This document shows positions 44,380 through 51,839 of a DNA stretch of 64,000 bases, one piece after another. Made by a program: the position numbers and the translations under genes. A model generated the notes under the pieces. It was not told the DNA's origin and made no database searches. It saw only the letters and a program-made list of their open reading frames with translations. Within the stretch, counting starts at the first letter, position 1; every line of letters begins with the position of its first letter. Origin of the DNA: Undibacterium paludis (GTDB lineage: Bacteria > Pseudomonadota > Gammaproteobacteria > Burkholderiales > Burkholderiaceae_D); assembly GCF_022568815.1 (NCBI RefSeq), contig NZ_JAKZHX010000003.1:248001-312000 (forward strand). Direction: 5' to 3'.

Positions 44380-44745
44380 TCATCGCACCTGTATCCGCGC
44401 CAGCGGCACAATCTCGTTATCCTCGCTGCCATAACCGTCATAGCCGATCAGGTAGTTTGCCCCTTCTTTCTTGATGACACGACCAGGGTACCAATCCCCT
44501 TTCCACAGAACCTTGATCTTGAGCCGCTCTGGCCCCACCCATTCATCATCGTCTGCGGTGTAGCCGATATACGTAATCTTGCATTTATCCATACCCGCTT
44601 CGGTAATGGTAGCCTTGTACCAGTCCCCCTTCCACAGAACTTGCGTCGCTCGTCCCACCGTACATAGCTCAGCAAATGCTGACGAAGCAAAACACAGGGG
44701 CAATATTGCAAGTGAAGAGAGTAATGCCGATTTTTTGAAATTCAT
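44380..44745 (-). CDS. exported protein with two Tudor/Agenet-like repeats
   Basis: A 121-residue secreted protein: signal peptide (SALLSSLAILPLCFASSAFA), then two repeats. The first has VLWKGDWYKATI and IGYTADDDEWVG; the second has VLWKGDWYPGRV and GYDGYGSEDNE. The WxGxWYxAxV...YxGY..DDEWV pattern is that of Tudor-knot/Agenet folds, better known from chromatin-reader proteins in eukaryotes. Here the protein is likely periplasmic or secreted and so cannot read histones; its ligand is unknown. The VLWKGDWY codons are nearly identical in both repeats (22 of 24 bases), a sign of recent internal duplication. ATG 44745 has AGGAG upstream. Confidence 0.78.
   Translation of the reverse strand: MNFKKSALLSSLAILPLCFASSAFAELCTVGRATQVLWKGDWYKATITEAGMDKCKITYIGYTADDDEWVGPERLKIKVLWKGDWYPGRVIKKEGANYLIGYDGYGSEDNEIVPLARIQVR
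44488..44640 (-). repeat. imperfect direct repeat in the Tudor-like gene
   Basis: The 24-bp stretches at 44488-44511 and 44617-44640 match at 22 positions. Both encode VLWKGDWY, the start of each repeat. The spacing is 129 bp (43 codons). Confidence 0.8.
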
Positions 44746-44941
44746 CACAAACTCCTATCGATAGATTGAGTAGTGCAGATTAAGTAACGAGTGACCACGC
44801 AGTATCGCGCAAATCATTCTAGGAGCCGGCAAACAGATATGCAAATCGAAATCAGGCCGACCTTTCATTGAGTTGCGCGACACTCATCTGGCTACCCATC
44901 TGTCCAGAACTTCAGATGCCGACAAGCAGGCATCAAGGCAT

Positions 44942-45808
44942 TTACGGATAGAGCAAATGGTAGAGTTCTGGTGAAATAACCTCTGCAAGCTTCGCGTAGC
45001 CGCCTGCGTTAGGGTGAATTTCGTTGAGCCAGTCACCGTCGTCACCTGTCGTGCCAAGGCGTGCCCGGACCAGGGTTTCACGGGTATTCGAGATGACGTG
45101 GAAATTATCAATCTGCCCCGACAGATCAATGATTGTCGAGCCCAGCGACTCGAAAATATAATCCACCAGCGATATCCATTTATCCACGGGGATATCAGCA
45201 CTTTTCAAGGCGTTGTACAACCATGGACCGGCAAGACCAAAAGCAAGGAATTTTGCTTTGGCATCCCTGGGTGTAGGGTAATCATACACATGCGCTACGA
45301 TAGGTGTTTTCTCATTCTTGCCCGTCCGCATGGCGGCAATCTTCTTGTAACCCTTCTGCAGGTCGACCTTGAACTTGGCCAGCTCAAAACCATTCACATA
45401 ATCGAGCATATGGCTCCCAGCGCCGACTGAAGGCTTGCAGAGTATCTGCCCCACTCTGTCTATCAGATCATTGCCGCCGCCGCTGATAAAAATTGCATCC
45501 CACTTACTTGAGAATACCGGGTCAGCGATCAGTTTATTCAATACCGGGTTACTGGCAATGTCAGACATGTTCCGTATCGTGTCGCCAGGCTTTGCCAGGT
45601 TGTACAACAACGTTGTTTCGGCAAATTTTAAAGGAACAAGTAAATTGCTCGAAGGTATGGCGCCAATGGAAAACCAGGAATCCCCTTCACACAATATGCG
45701 TTTTTGAAACGCACTGTCATCCACGCCGGAAAGATAACGCTGACTGTTTATCCCCCGCTCAAAACCATCAACAGAAACAACGACTGCATTTTCATTCCTC
45801 AATTCCAT
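44942..45808 (-). CDS. SGNH/GDSL-family hydrolase, intracellular
   Basis: A 288-residue protein with SGNH landmarks. Block I is CEGDSWFSIG with nucleophile Ser44; block III is SGGGNDL with Asn113; block V is NEIHPNAGGY with His265. In block V the usual DxxHP Asp is Asn262, so the acid of the triad differs or is supplied by a nearby residue such as Asp259. No signal peptide or membrane helix is present, so it acts in the cytoplasm or is exported unusually. Substrate is unknown (esterase or lipase-like). It stands alone. ATG 45808 follows GGGGA; ATG 45853 would add 15 residues. Confidence 0.82.
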   Translation of the reverse strand: MELRNENAVVVSVDGFERGINSQRYLSGVDDSAFQKRILCEGDSWFSIGAIPSSNLLVPLKFAETTLLYNLAKPGDTIRNMSDIASNPVLNKLIADPVFSSKWDAIFISGGGNDLIDRVGQILCKPSVGAGSHMLDYVNGFELAKFKVDLQKGYKKIAAMRTGKNEKTPIVAHVYDYPTPRDAKAKFLAFGLAGPWLYNALKSADIPVDKWISLVDYIFESLGSTIIDLSGQIDNFHVISNTRETLVRARLGTTGDDGDWLNEIHPNAGGYAKLAEVISPELYHLLYP

Positions 45809-46470
45809 GGCAATTCCCCAGTTAGACAGACCTATCAATGACGGGGTATCCATCCAGATATTTGCCCATGAGAATCAAAGGAGGATCAGATAAACAAACG
45901 AATACCCGCCTCAGAAAATTATCTTATTTTCAATGCAAATACAATAACTTTAAATGGCATAAATAATAATCGTGCTCTTGGGGAAAGTGGTCTGGTTTTC
46001 ATTATCAATCCTCCAGACCTGCATAAGGGCATGCAAAAAACCGGATTGAAATAAGCGGTCATATTCGTCAGATGAAATGACAGCCTCATGAAATTACAAA
46101 GTATCAACAACTCAAATTTATCCAGGTGATCGGACACTTATTTTTTAAAATATTTAACCTTTTTTATAAATTCATGACTCGCCACAACAATACCACTTTA
46201 ACTTCCTCTACATATTGGTATTATTTTGGTATCGGCTAAAAGTATCTATTTTCCTCACCATGCCCCATAAATCCTGTCAGTAAATGCGCAGACTCGCCAA
46301 TTGGATTCTTTTCTTTTTTGCAATATCTTAATTACAAAAAAACCACTTGACCGCTGAATCTTTAGGCAACATCGTTGCTAACGGTTCCTGGCAAAAAATG
46401 AAACCGGAACCACAGAAATGACCTCACTTAATTGAGGCATTTATTTATCAACAGTTCAGGGGGAAATAGG
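45809..46470. other. 662-bp AT-rich divergent intergenic region
   Basis: Spacer between the SGNH gene (minus) and the first chitinase (plus). It is distinctly AT-rich, especially 46130-46340. No convincing gene or tRNA was seen; the short frames there lack ribosome sites. It should hold the chitinase promoter. Confidence 0.5.
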
Positions 46471-48480
46471 ATGAGACATAGAACTGGAATACGCGCCAAT
46501 CACCTGATGCTCAGTCTGGTCGGCAGTATGCTGGCAGCTTGTGGCGGTGGCAGCGGCACGGACAATGTAACGGAAACACCCAAGACCAGCGCACATGTGG
46601 CGATGCCACCGGCGCAGATGGCCGACAGCGGTTGTGCGGCATGGAGCAGTACTCAAGTATATACGCAAGGCAATTGCGTCACCTACCAAGGTGCAACGTA
46701 TAAGGCCAAGTGGTGGACCCAGGGGAATGTACCTGGTGCAGAACAGTGGGGCCCCTGGGAGTTGAGCACGGTCACGCCAACCCCGACACCAACCCCAACT
46801 CCCACACCAACGCCTACTCCGACGCCCACACCAACTCCGACTCCAACACCAACGCCGACACCTACGTCAGGTTGTGCTCCTTATGTTGCGGGCACCAGTT
46901 ATCAGGTCGGCAGTGTGGTCAGCAATGCGGGCGGCTTTTATCGTTGCGACGTGGCCGGCTGGTGTTCGACCGGCGCATCTGCCTATGAACCTGGTGTAGG
47001 CTGGGCCTGGAGCACCGCATGGACAGCGGTAACCGTCAGCGCCTGCCCGACACCAACTCCGACACCAACTCCGACGCCAACACCAACTCCCACACCGACG
47101 CCGACTCCTACGCCGACGCCCACACCGACTCCAACTCCAACTCCAACTCCAACGCCAACACCAACACCGACTCCAACACCTGTCGGCGGCCGCGAAGTCG
47201 GCTCCTATTTTGCGCAATGGGGCGTATACGGACGGTCTTACGAAGTGGCAGATATTCATACCACGCAAACCCCGGTCAATGGCGTGCAGACCAGCATTGC
47301 CGATCAGCTGACCTTCATCAACTATGCCTTCGGCAATATCTATGCCAAAAACGGTGGCTATGAATGCGATATGGTCACCAAGACTGAGACCGGCAATAAC
47401 AACCCGCCACCAGCCGATGCTGGTACGGGCGGCGATGCCTTTGCCGATTACCAGCGTCAACCGGCGCGCACCGTCGATGGAAAAACCATCCCCTGGGATG
47501 CAAAACTCACCGGCAATTTTGCGCAATTGAAATTGCTCAAGGCGGCCCATCCCAACCTGAAAGTATTCATCTCGCTCGGCGGTTGGACCTGGTCGAAGTT
47601 CTTCTCTGCGGCAGCGAAAACCGATGCCCTGCGCAAGCAACTGGCGAAGTCCTGCGTCAAGCAGTTCATCGCCGGTGATCTGCCGGTACAGGATGGGCGC
47701 GGTGGACCAGGCGCTGCCAAGGGTGTGTTTGACGGTATCGACATCGACTGGGAATACCCAGGTGGTGGTGGACAGCCCTACAACACGTTTGATGCAGTCA
47801 ATGACAAGCACAACTTCACCTTGCTGATGGCTGAATTCCGTGCGCAACTCGATGCACAGGGGGCTCTGGACAACAAGCGTTACTCCTTGACGGCAGCAAT
47901 CGGTGCTGGCACTGAAAAGATCGCCCAGACCGAGCCTTCGCTGTATAGCCAGTACATGGACTGGGTCAATGTCATGACCTATGACTTCCATGGCGGATGG
48001 GAAAACACCACCAACTTCCATTCACCGCTGTACCATGACCCTGCAGACCCGTCCACGGGTGTGCTTGCCAAGTACAATACGGATGATGCTATCCAGGCCC
48101 TGGTCACGGCCGGCATGCCACGCAACAAGATCTTGCTCGGCATTCCGTTCTACGGGCGCGGCTGGAAGAGCGTCAGTGCAGGGCCCAATGGAAACGGCCT
48201 GTATCAGGGAACCGGAGGACCAGCACCAGCCACCTATGAAGCGGGGATAGACGATTACAAGGTCTTGAAAAACAAGACCGGTACACGCACTCTGCATCCG
48301 GTGACCAAGCAGTTGATGCTCATGACCAACAATGGCGAATGGTGGAGTTATGATGACCCATCCGTCATCGCCATCAAAATGAAGTATGTGCGTGACCAGA
48401 ACCTGCATGGCGCATTTACCTGGGAACTTGATGGTGACGCCAACGGTGTTCTGGGTAGCGAAGTCTGGAAAGGAAGATAG
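46471..48480 (+). CDS. modular lipoprotein chitinase, GH18
   Basis: A 669-residue secreted lipoprotein that cuts chitin. Domains in order: lipoprotein signal with LAAC (Cys24); chitin-binding module of the CBM5/12 type (about 55-100, with [18 protein letters not shown] and WWTQG); Thr-Pro linker (102-132); second chitin-binding-like module (133-192, [32 protein letters not shown]); second Thr-Pro linker (193-237); GH18 catalytic domain (238-669) with DGIDIDWE, catalytic Glu428. [20 protein letters not shown] and GIPFYGRGW also mark GH18. ATG 46471 follows GGGGGAAATAGG; ATG 46432 would precede the signal. A strong terminator follows. Confidence 0.95.
   Translation: MRHRTGIRANHLMLSLVGSMLAACGGGSGTDNVTETPKTSAHVAMPPAQMADSGCAAWSSTQVYTQGNCVTYQGATYKAKWWTQGNVPGAEQWGPWELSTVTPTPTPTPTPTPTPTPTPTPTPTPTPTPTPTSGCAPYVAGTSYQVGSVVSNAGGFYRCDVAGWCSTGASAYEPGVGWAWSTAWTAVTVSACPTPTPTPTPTPTPTPTPTPTPTPTPTPTPTPTPTPTPTPTPTPTPVGGREVGSYFAQWGVYGRSYEVADIHTTQTPVNGVQTSIADQLTFINYAFGNIYAKNGGYECDMVTKTETGNNNPPPADAGTGGDAFADYQRQPARTVDGKTIPWDAKLTGNFAQLKLLKAAHPNLKVFISLGGWTWSKFFSAAAKTDALRKQLAKSCVKQFIAGDLPVQDGRGGPGAAKGVFDGIDIDWEYPGGGGQPYNTFDAVNDKHNFTLLMAEFRAQLDAQGALDNKRYSLTAAIGAGTEKIAQTEPSLYSQYMDWVNVMTYDFHGGWENTTNFHSPLYHDPADPSTGVLAKYNTDDAIQALVTAGMPRNKILLGIPFYGRGWKSVSAGPNGNGLYQGTGGPAPATYEAGIDDYKVLKNKTGTRTLHPVTKQLMLMTNNGEWWSYDDPSVIAIKMKYVRDQNLHGAFTWELDGDANGVLGSEVWKGR
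46774..46866 (+). repeat. Thr-Pro-coding microsatellite, linker 1 of chitinase 1
   Basis: Runs of ACNCCN hexanucleotides code for a pure Thr-Pro repeat of about 31 residues between the two binding modules. Third-base variation shows the codons are not identical, which lowers but does not remove slippage risk. Confidence 0.9.
47047..47180 (+). repeat. Thr-Pro-coding microsatellite, linker 2 of chitinase 1
   Basis: A longer run (about 45 residues) of alternating Thr and Pro between the second binding module and the GH18 domain. Such linkers are flexible, extended and often glycosylated. Confidence 0.9.
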
Positions 48481-48521
48481 TCTTGATTAGTGAGCTGTAA
48501 CAGTTCATTAATAAGCGTATG

Positions 48522-48568
48522 ACTGCGGGTGTGATAGATTAATAGACGATCACATCCGCAGTTTTTTT
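48522..48568 (+). terminator. intrinsic terminator downstream of chitinase 1
   Basis: A 14-bp stem with one G-U pair (48522-48535 with 48549-48562) and a 13-nt loop, followed by a seven-T run (48562-48568). It separates the chitinase from the cupin gene, which starts only 17 bp later. Confidence 0.9.
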
Positions 48569-48584
48569 AGCGAGAGGAAAGCAA

Positions 48585-49616
48585 ATGAATGCACAACTCG
48601 GTTTGCATGCGCAAGCGGCCCAGGCAATGAGCGATGACTGGCGTCGCTGGATCGCAGAAAACCTGCTGCTCGGCGGCCATCCGGCAACCCTGGAAAACGT
48701 CCTGCAAAAAAGCGGCTTCAGCCTGCACACAGCACGCCTGGAAATCAGCGCTGCCCTGTCCAGCCCTTATCTACAAGGGGTGCAAAGAATCAAAAACCGC
48801 CTCGACAAACGCGACTGGGTATTGGCCATTACCGACAAGCTCGATCAGATAGCGCCATTCACCCTGGAGCGTAGCCACCAGCTGTCTGGTAGGCAGTTTC
48901 TCCACGATTACTACCAGTTGAACCGACCGGTGATCATTACCGGCATGGTGGAAGATTGTCCGGCGCGTAGCCGTTGGAGCCTCGCTTATTTTCGCGAGCA
49001 TTTTTCTGACCGCCAGGTCGAAGTGCAATTTGGCCGCAACAGCGACGCCAATTATGAGATGAACAGCATCGCCCACAAACGCCAGATGCGCTTTGGCGAC
49101 TATGTGGACCTGGTGGAAAAGAGCGGCCGCAGCAATGACATGTACATGACCGCCAACAACGACTCCAGCAACCGCAAAGCACTCAATGAATTGTGGGAAG
49201 ACGTACCCTCATTGCCAGAATACCTGAAGACAGACCAAGGCAAACAGGGCTTTTTCTGGTTTGGCCCGGCAGGGACCATTACGCCGTTTCACCATGACCT
49301 GACCAATAACTTCATGATACAGATCATGGGGCGCAAGCGTGTCAAACTCATCGCGCCTTGCCACCTGCCCAAGATGCAGAATCAACGCCACTGCTTCACC
49401 CCGATTGATGGCCGTGAGATTGATCTCCAGCGCTTCCCCATGATGCGGGATGTGCCCGTGCTGGAATGCGTGCTGGAACCAGGTGAAATCCTGTTCCTGC
49501 CCGTAGGCTGGTGGCATTATGTGGAATCACTCGATATCTCAGTCACCATCGCTGCCACGAACTTTCGCTGGGACAATGACTTCTTCAGTAACTACCCGGC
49601 AAATCACGACTTCTGA
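48585..49616 (+). CDS. cupin/JmjC-like Fe(II)-dependent oxygenase
   Basis: A 343-residue protein with a C-terminal JmjC/cupin_8 domain (about 110-330). The metal triad is visible: His236 and Asp238 in TPFHHDLTNN, and His311 in GWWHYVESL. Lys253 or nearby Lys could hold 2-oxoglutarate. The RPVIITGMVEDCPARSRW segment is typical of the family. The first 100 residues are helical and not recognised. Relatives hydroxylate protein side chains (Asp, His, Arg). No signal is present, so it is cytoplasmic. It sits between the two chitinases, convergent with the second, but a link to chitin use is only positional. It starts right after the terminator and so must have its promoter within or before it. Confidence 0.88.
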   Translation: MNAQLGLHAQAAQAMSDDWRRWIAENLLLGGHPATLENVLQKSGFSLHTARLEISAALSSPYLQGVQRIKNRLDKRDWVLAITDKLDQIAPFTLERSHQLSGRQFLHDYYQLNRPVIITGMVEDCPARSRWSLAYFREHFSDRQVEVQFGRNSDANYEMNSIAHKRQMRFGDYVDLVEKSGRSNDMYMTANNDSSNRKALNELWEDVPSLPEYLKTDQGKQGFFWFGPAGTITPFHHDLTNNFMIQIMGRKRVKLIAPCHLPKMQNQRHCFTPIDGREIDLQRFPMMRDVPVLECVLEPGEILFLPVGWWHYVESLDISVTIAATNFRWDNDFFSNYPANHDF

Positions 49617-49642
49617 TCCACATCTTCAAACCAAAACTGCGC

Positions 49643-49678
49643 TCCGGCATCGGCACCTGAAAACGTGCCAATGCCGGA
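49643..49678. other. imperfect hairpin between convergent genes
   Basis: TCCGGCAT-C-GGCAC (49643-49656) pairs with 49665-49678 except for one mismatch, around an 8-nt loop. No T-run follows. It may act as an RNA 3'-end structure for the cupin gene. Confidence 0.5.
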
Positions 49679-49716
49679 ACACAGTGCCGTAAAATCTCAC
49701 CTTCATTTCCAGTTGT

Positions 49717-49742
49717 CGCCGCCTGTCACTTGACAGGCGGCG
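49717..49742. other. perfect 12-bp dyad between convergent genes
   Basis: CGCCGCCTGTCA (49717-49728) is matched by 49731-49742 with only 2 nt between, so the RNA loop would open to about 6 nt. It lies 10 bp past the second chitinase stop. It has no T-run on either side. Confidence 0.55.
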
Positions 49743-49752
49743 CATCACAACA

Positions 49753-51432
49753 TTAAGGCAAGGTTTTCAGGGCAGCCTTTGCTGGCACCGAGAAATTATA
49801 GCCATCATGCTTGTCCCAATTGATGGACCAGGTCATCACGCCCCTGAAACTTGGATAAGCCTGTTTGGGGACGATGCTTCCGCAGTTGAGCAACTTGGTC
49901 AGACAATTAAGCGCATTACTGACATCAGCCGAAGTGGTAAAGCCGGAATTGGCAGAACTGCGCCCGGACGGCACACCAAAAGCAACCTGATCAGGGCGCA
50001 AACCGGCAAAATTGTTGCCACCATAGGTAAAGCCTTCAATCAGCATTTTTGCCGTACCCACCAGCTGGTCTGCCGACCCGGCCTTGAGTGCTGCCGACTG
50101 ATACGGTGTATAGACATCACCATTGTTGTAATACTGCGGATGCAGTATGGTCAACTCGTCCCGCAATGCATTGATAATGGGGATATATGCGCCCCAGATC
50201 GACCCGTACGAGGTAAAGCCACCTTCCACATACACCCATTCTGGCGCCATCGACAGGTAGAAACTTGAACCGACTTTCGCCTTCAGTTTCTTGACAGCGA
50301 CCGGCAAATAAGTCTGGATAGGTGCGCCCTGTGCCACGCCGTTTTCCAGATCAAGATCAATACCGTCAAAACCGTATTTGTTCATGATGCCGTACAGACT
50401 GTTGGCAAAATTGGTCGCCTCTGCATCAGACCCCACCGAGACAGAACCATTCTGCCCACCGAGCGACAGCACCACTTTTTTCCCTTGCGCCTGCTTGGCC
50501 TTGATATCGGCAATAAATTGCGCCTCACTACCGGCACTCGGGTCCAGCGTAAAGCTGACATTGCCACCACCGGCATTGTCACCAAACGACACGACGATGA
50601 CATCCCAGTCATTACTGACCTGAGAAATAGGGTAAGTGTTGCCGCTGGGGTTGGCAAAATTGTGCCAGTAGCCAACCAGGGCATGCTTGGCCAGACCTGG
50701 CGTCGGTGTCGGTGTGGGCGTTGGAGTTGGAGTTGGAGTTGGAGTTGGAGTCGGCGTTGGTGTGGGCGTCGGAGTTGGGGTCGGCGTAGGCGTAGGCGTC
50801 GGTGTAGGAGTCGGTGTTGGTGTCGGGCAGGCGCTCGAAGTAACCGAAGTCCAGGCGCTGGTCCAGGCCCAACCTACACCAGGCTCATAAGCAGATGCCC
50901 CGGTTGAACACCAGCCAGCCACATCGCAACGGTAGAATCCACCAGCATTACTGACCACCCTTCCCGCCTCATATTTGGTGCCGGCCACATAGGCAGAACA
51001 GTTCGGCGTTGGTGTGGGCGTCGGAGTTGGGGTCGGTGTAGGTGTTGGAGTAGGCGTCGGTGTGGGCGTAGGAGTCGGCGTTGGTGTGGGCGTTGGGGTT
51101 GGCGTACTGTCACAAGCCCCTTTGCTGGTCCATGGTTTCCCGCTGCCAGATGCACCGCTATTGGTCAACGGATTTTCATTTTGCGTCCACCAGTTGGCTG
51201 CATAATTAGTGCCCCCGGCACTGACCAGGGCGCCGCCATTGTAGGCAGTCGCCGCATCCCAGGCCGCATAGCACGCCGTCGCCGCCACTGCCGGCGCAGC
51301 CGCCGGTGGCGTATTTGCCGTACCACCGCCAGCACTGCCCCCACTACCGCCACCGCACGCCACCAGCAAACTACCGCTGGAAGCGCACACCAGCATGTTT
51401 TGAATCAGTTTTCTTAAAATAGTATTTTCCAC
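49753..51432 (-). CDS. modular lipoprotein chitinase, GH18 (second)
   Basis: A 559-residue secreted lipoprotein chitinase. Order: signal with LVAC (Cys26); CBM5/12-type module (about 52-108, [29 protein letters not shown]); Thr-Pro linker (110-143); second module (144-202, [32 protein letters not shown]) nearly the same as in the first chitinase; Thr-Pro linker (203-244); GH18 domain (245-559) with DGIDLDLEN, catalytic Glu363. The catalytic domain differs from the first chitinase ([14 protein letters not shown] start, [13 protein letters not shown]), resembling ChiC/ChiD-type GH18 enzymes. The two probably act together on chitin. Confidence 0.94.
   Translation of the reverse strand: MENTILRKLIQNMLVCASSGSLLVACGGGSGGSAGGGTANTPPAAAPAVAATACYAAWDAATAYNGGALVSAGGTNYAANWWTQNENPLTNSGASGSGKPWTSKGACDSTPTPTPTPTPTPTPTPTPTPTPTPTPTPTPTPTPNCSAYVAGTKYEAGRVVSNAGGFYRCDVAGWCSTGASAYEPGVGWAWTSAWTSVTSSACPTPTPTPTPTPTPTPTPTPTPTPTPTPTPTPTPTPTPTPTPTPGLAKHALVGYWHNFANPSGNTYPISQVSNDWDVIVVSFGDNAGGGNVSFTLDPSAGSEAQFIADIKAKQAQGKKVVLSLGGQNGSVSVGSDAEATNFANSLYGIMNKYGFDGIDLDLENGVAQGAPIQTYLPVAVKKLKAKVGSSFYLSMAPEWVYVEGGFTSYGSIWGAYIPIINALRDELTILHPQYYNNGDVYTPYQSAALKAGSADQLVGTAKMLIEGFTYGGNNFAGLRPDQVAFGVPSGRSSANSGFTTSADVSNALNCLTKLLNCGSIVPKQAYPSFRGVMTWSINWDKHDGYNFSVPAKAALKTLP
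50700..50826 (-). repeat. Thr-Pro-coding microsatellite, linker 2 of chitinase 2
   Basis: Alternating Thr/Pro codons (about 42 residues) between the second binding module and the GH18 domain. Opposite-strand frames read as Gly-Val runs and are not genes. Confidence 0.9.
51004..51106 (-). repeat. Thr-Pro-coding microsatellite, linker 1 of chitinase 2
   Basis: Alternating Thr/Pro codons (about 34 residues) between the two binding modules. Confidence 0.9.
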
Positions 51433-51839
51433 TTCGATCCCCCCAACGATTTTATAAATTCAGTAAATGTGTTAACTCCCAAAAATACAGATTTGAGGCG
51501 CTTATCCTTACTGCAACAAGCCGCTCAAGAATTAAGCATGGAGGTCTGAAACTGGTGCGTCAACTGGTTTTGTTATTATCCAGCCACTTAAGTACCACTT
51601 TATTTTCAAGCAACAAGATGTCATGCAGACAAGGCTTAAATGCCGATTTGAGATTGTGCTATTTGGCTTTTTGATCAGACCAGCCGGAGCGGCTGGTGTC
51701 AGTGGTATTACGGGATATCAGTGCGAAAATAATGGGCATTGGTTATTACTTGCTGCCAGCAATATATAAAGCTCCGTGCACGGTCACTTGCAGCATGCGT
51801 CCCCTTGCTAAGTTGTTTGCAAACGCACATCGAACATGC
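51433..51839. other. 407-bp intergenic region with a small dyad
   Basis: Between the Ppl-type gene and the second chitinase, both on the minus strand. The only structure seen is ACCAGCCG/CGGCTGGT at 51679-51697 around GAG. No gene, tRNA or integrase remnant, and no copy of the tRNA-Leu 3' end, was seen. It should hold the chitinase promoter. Confidence 0.45.

Noticed and set aside
45919..46137. Short minus-strand frame in the AT-rich gap before chitinase 1
   Set aside because: No ribosome site and no recognisable pattern; chance frame in low-GC spacer.
46867..48021. A 384-codon minus-strand frame within the first chitinase
   Set aside because: Shadow of the GH18 gene and its linkers, with Trp/Ser/Arg-rich low-complexity translation.
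50687..51205. Plus-strand frames made of Gly-Val repeats
   Set aside because: They are the opposite-strand reading of the Thr-Pro linker codons of the second chitinase and have no ribosome sites.
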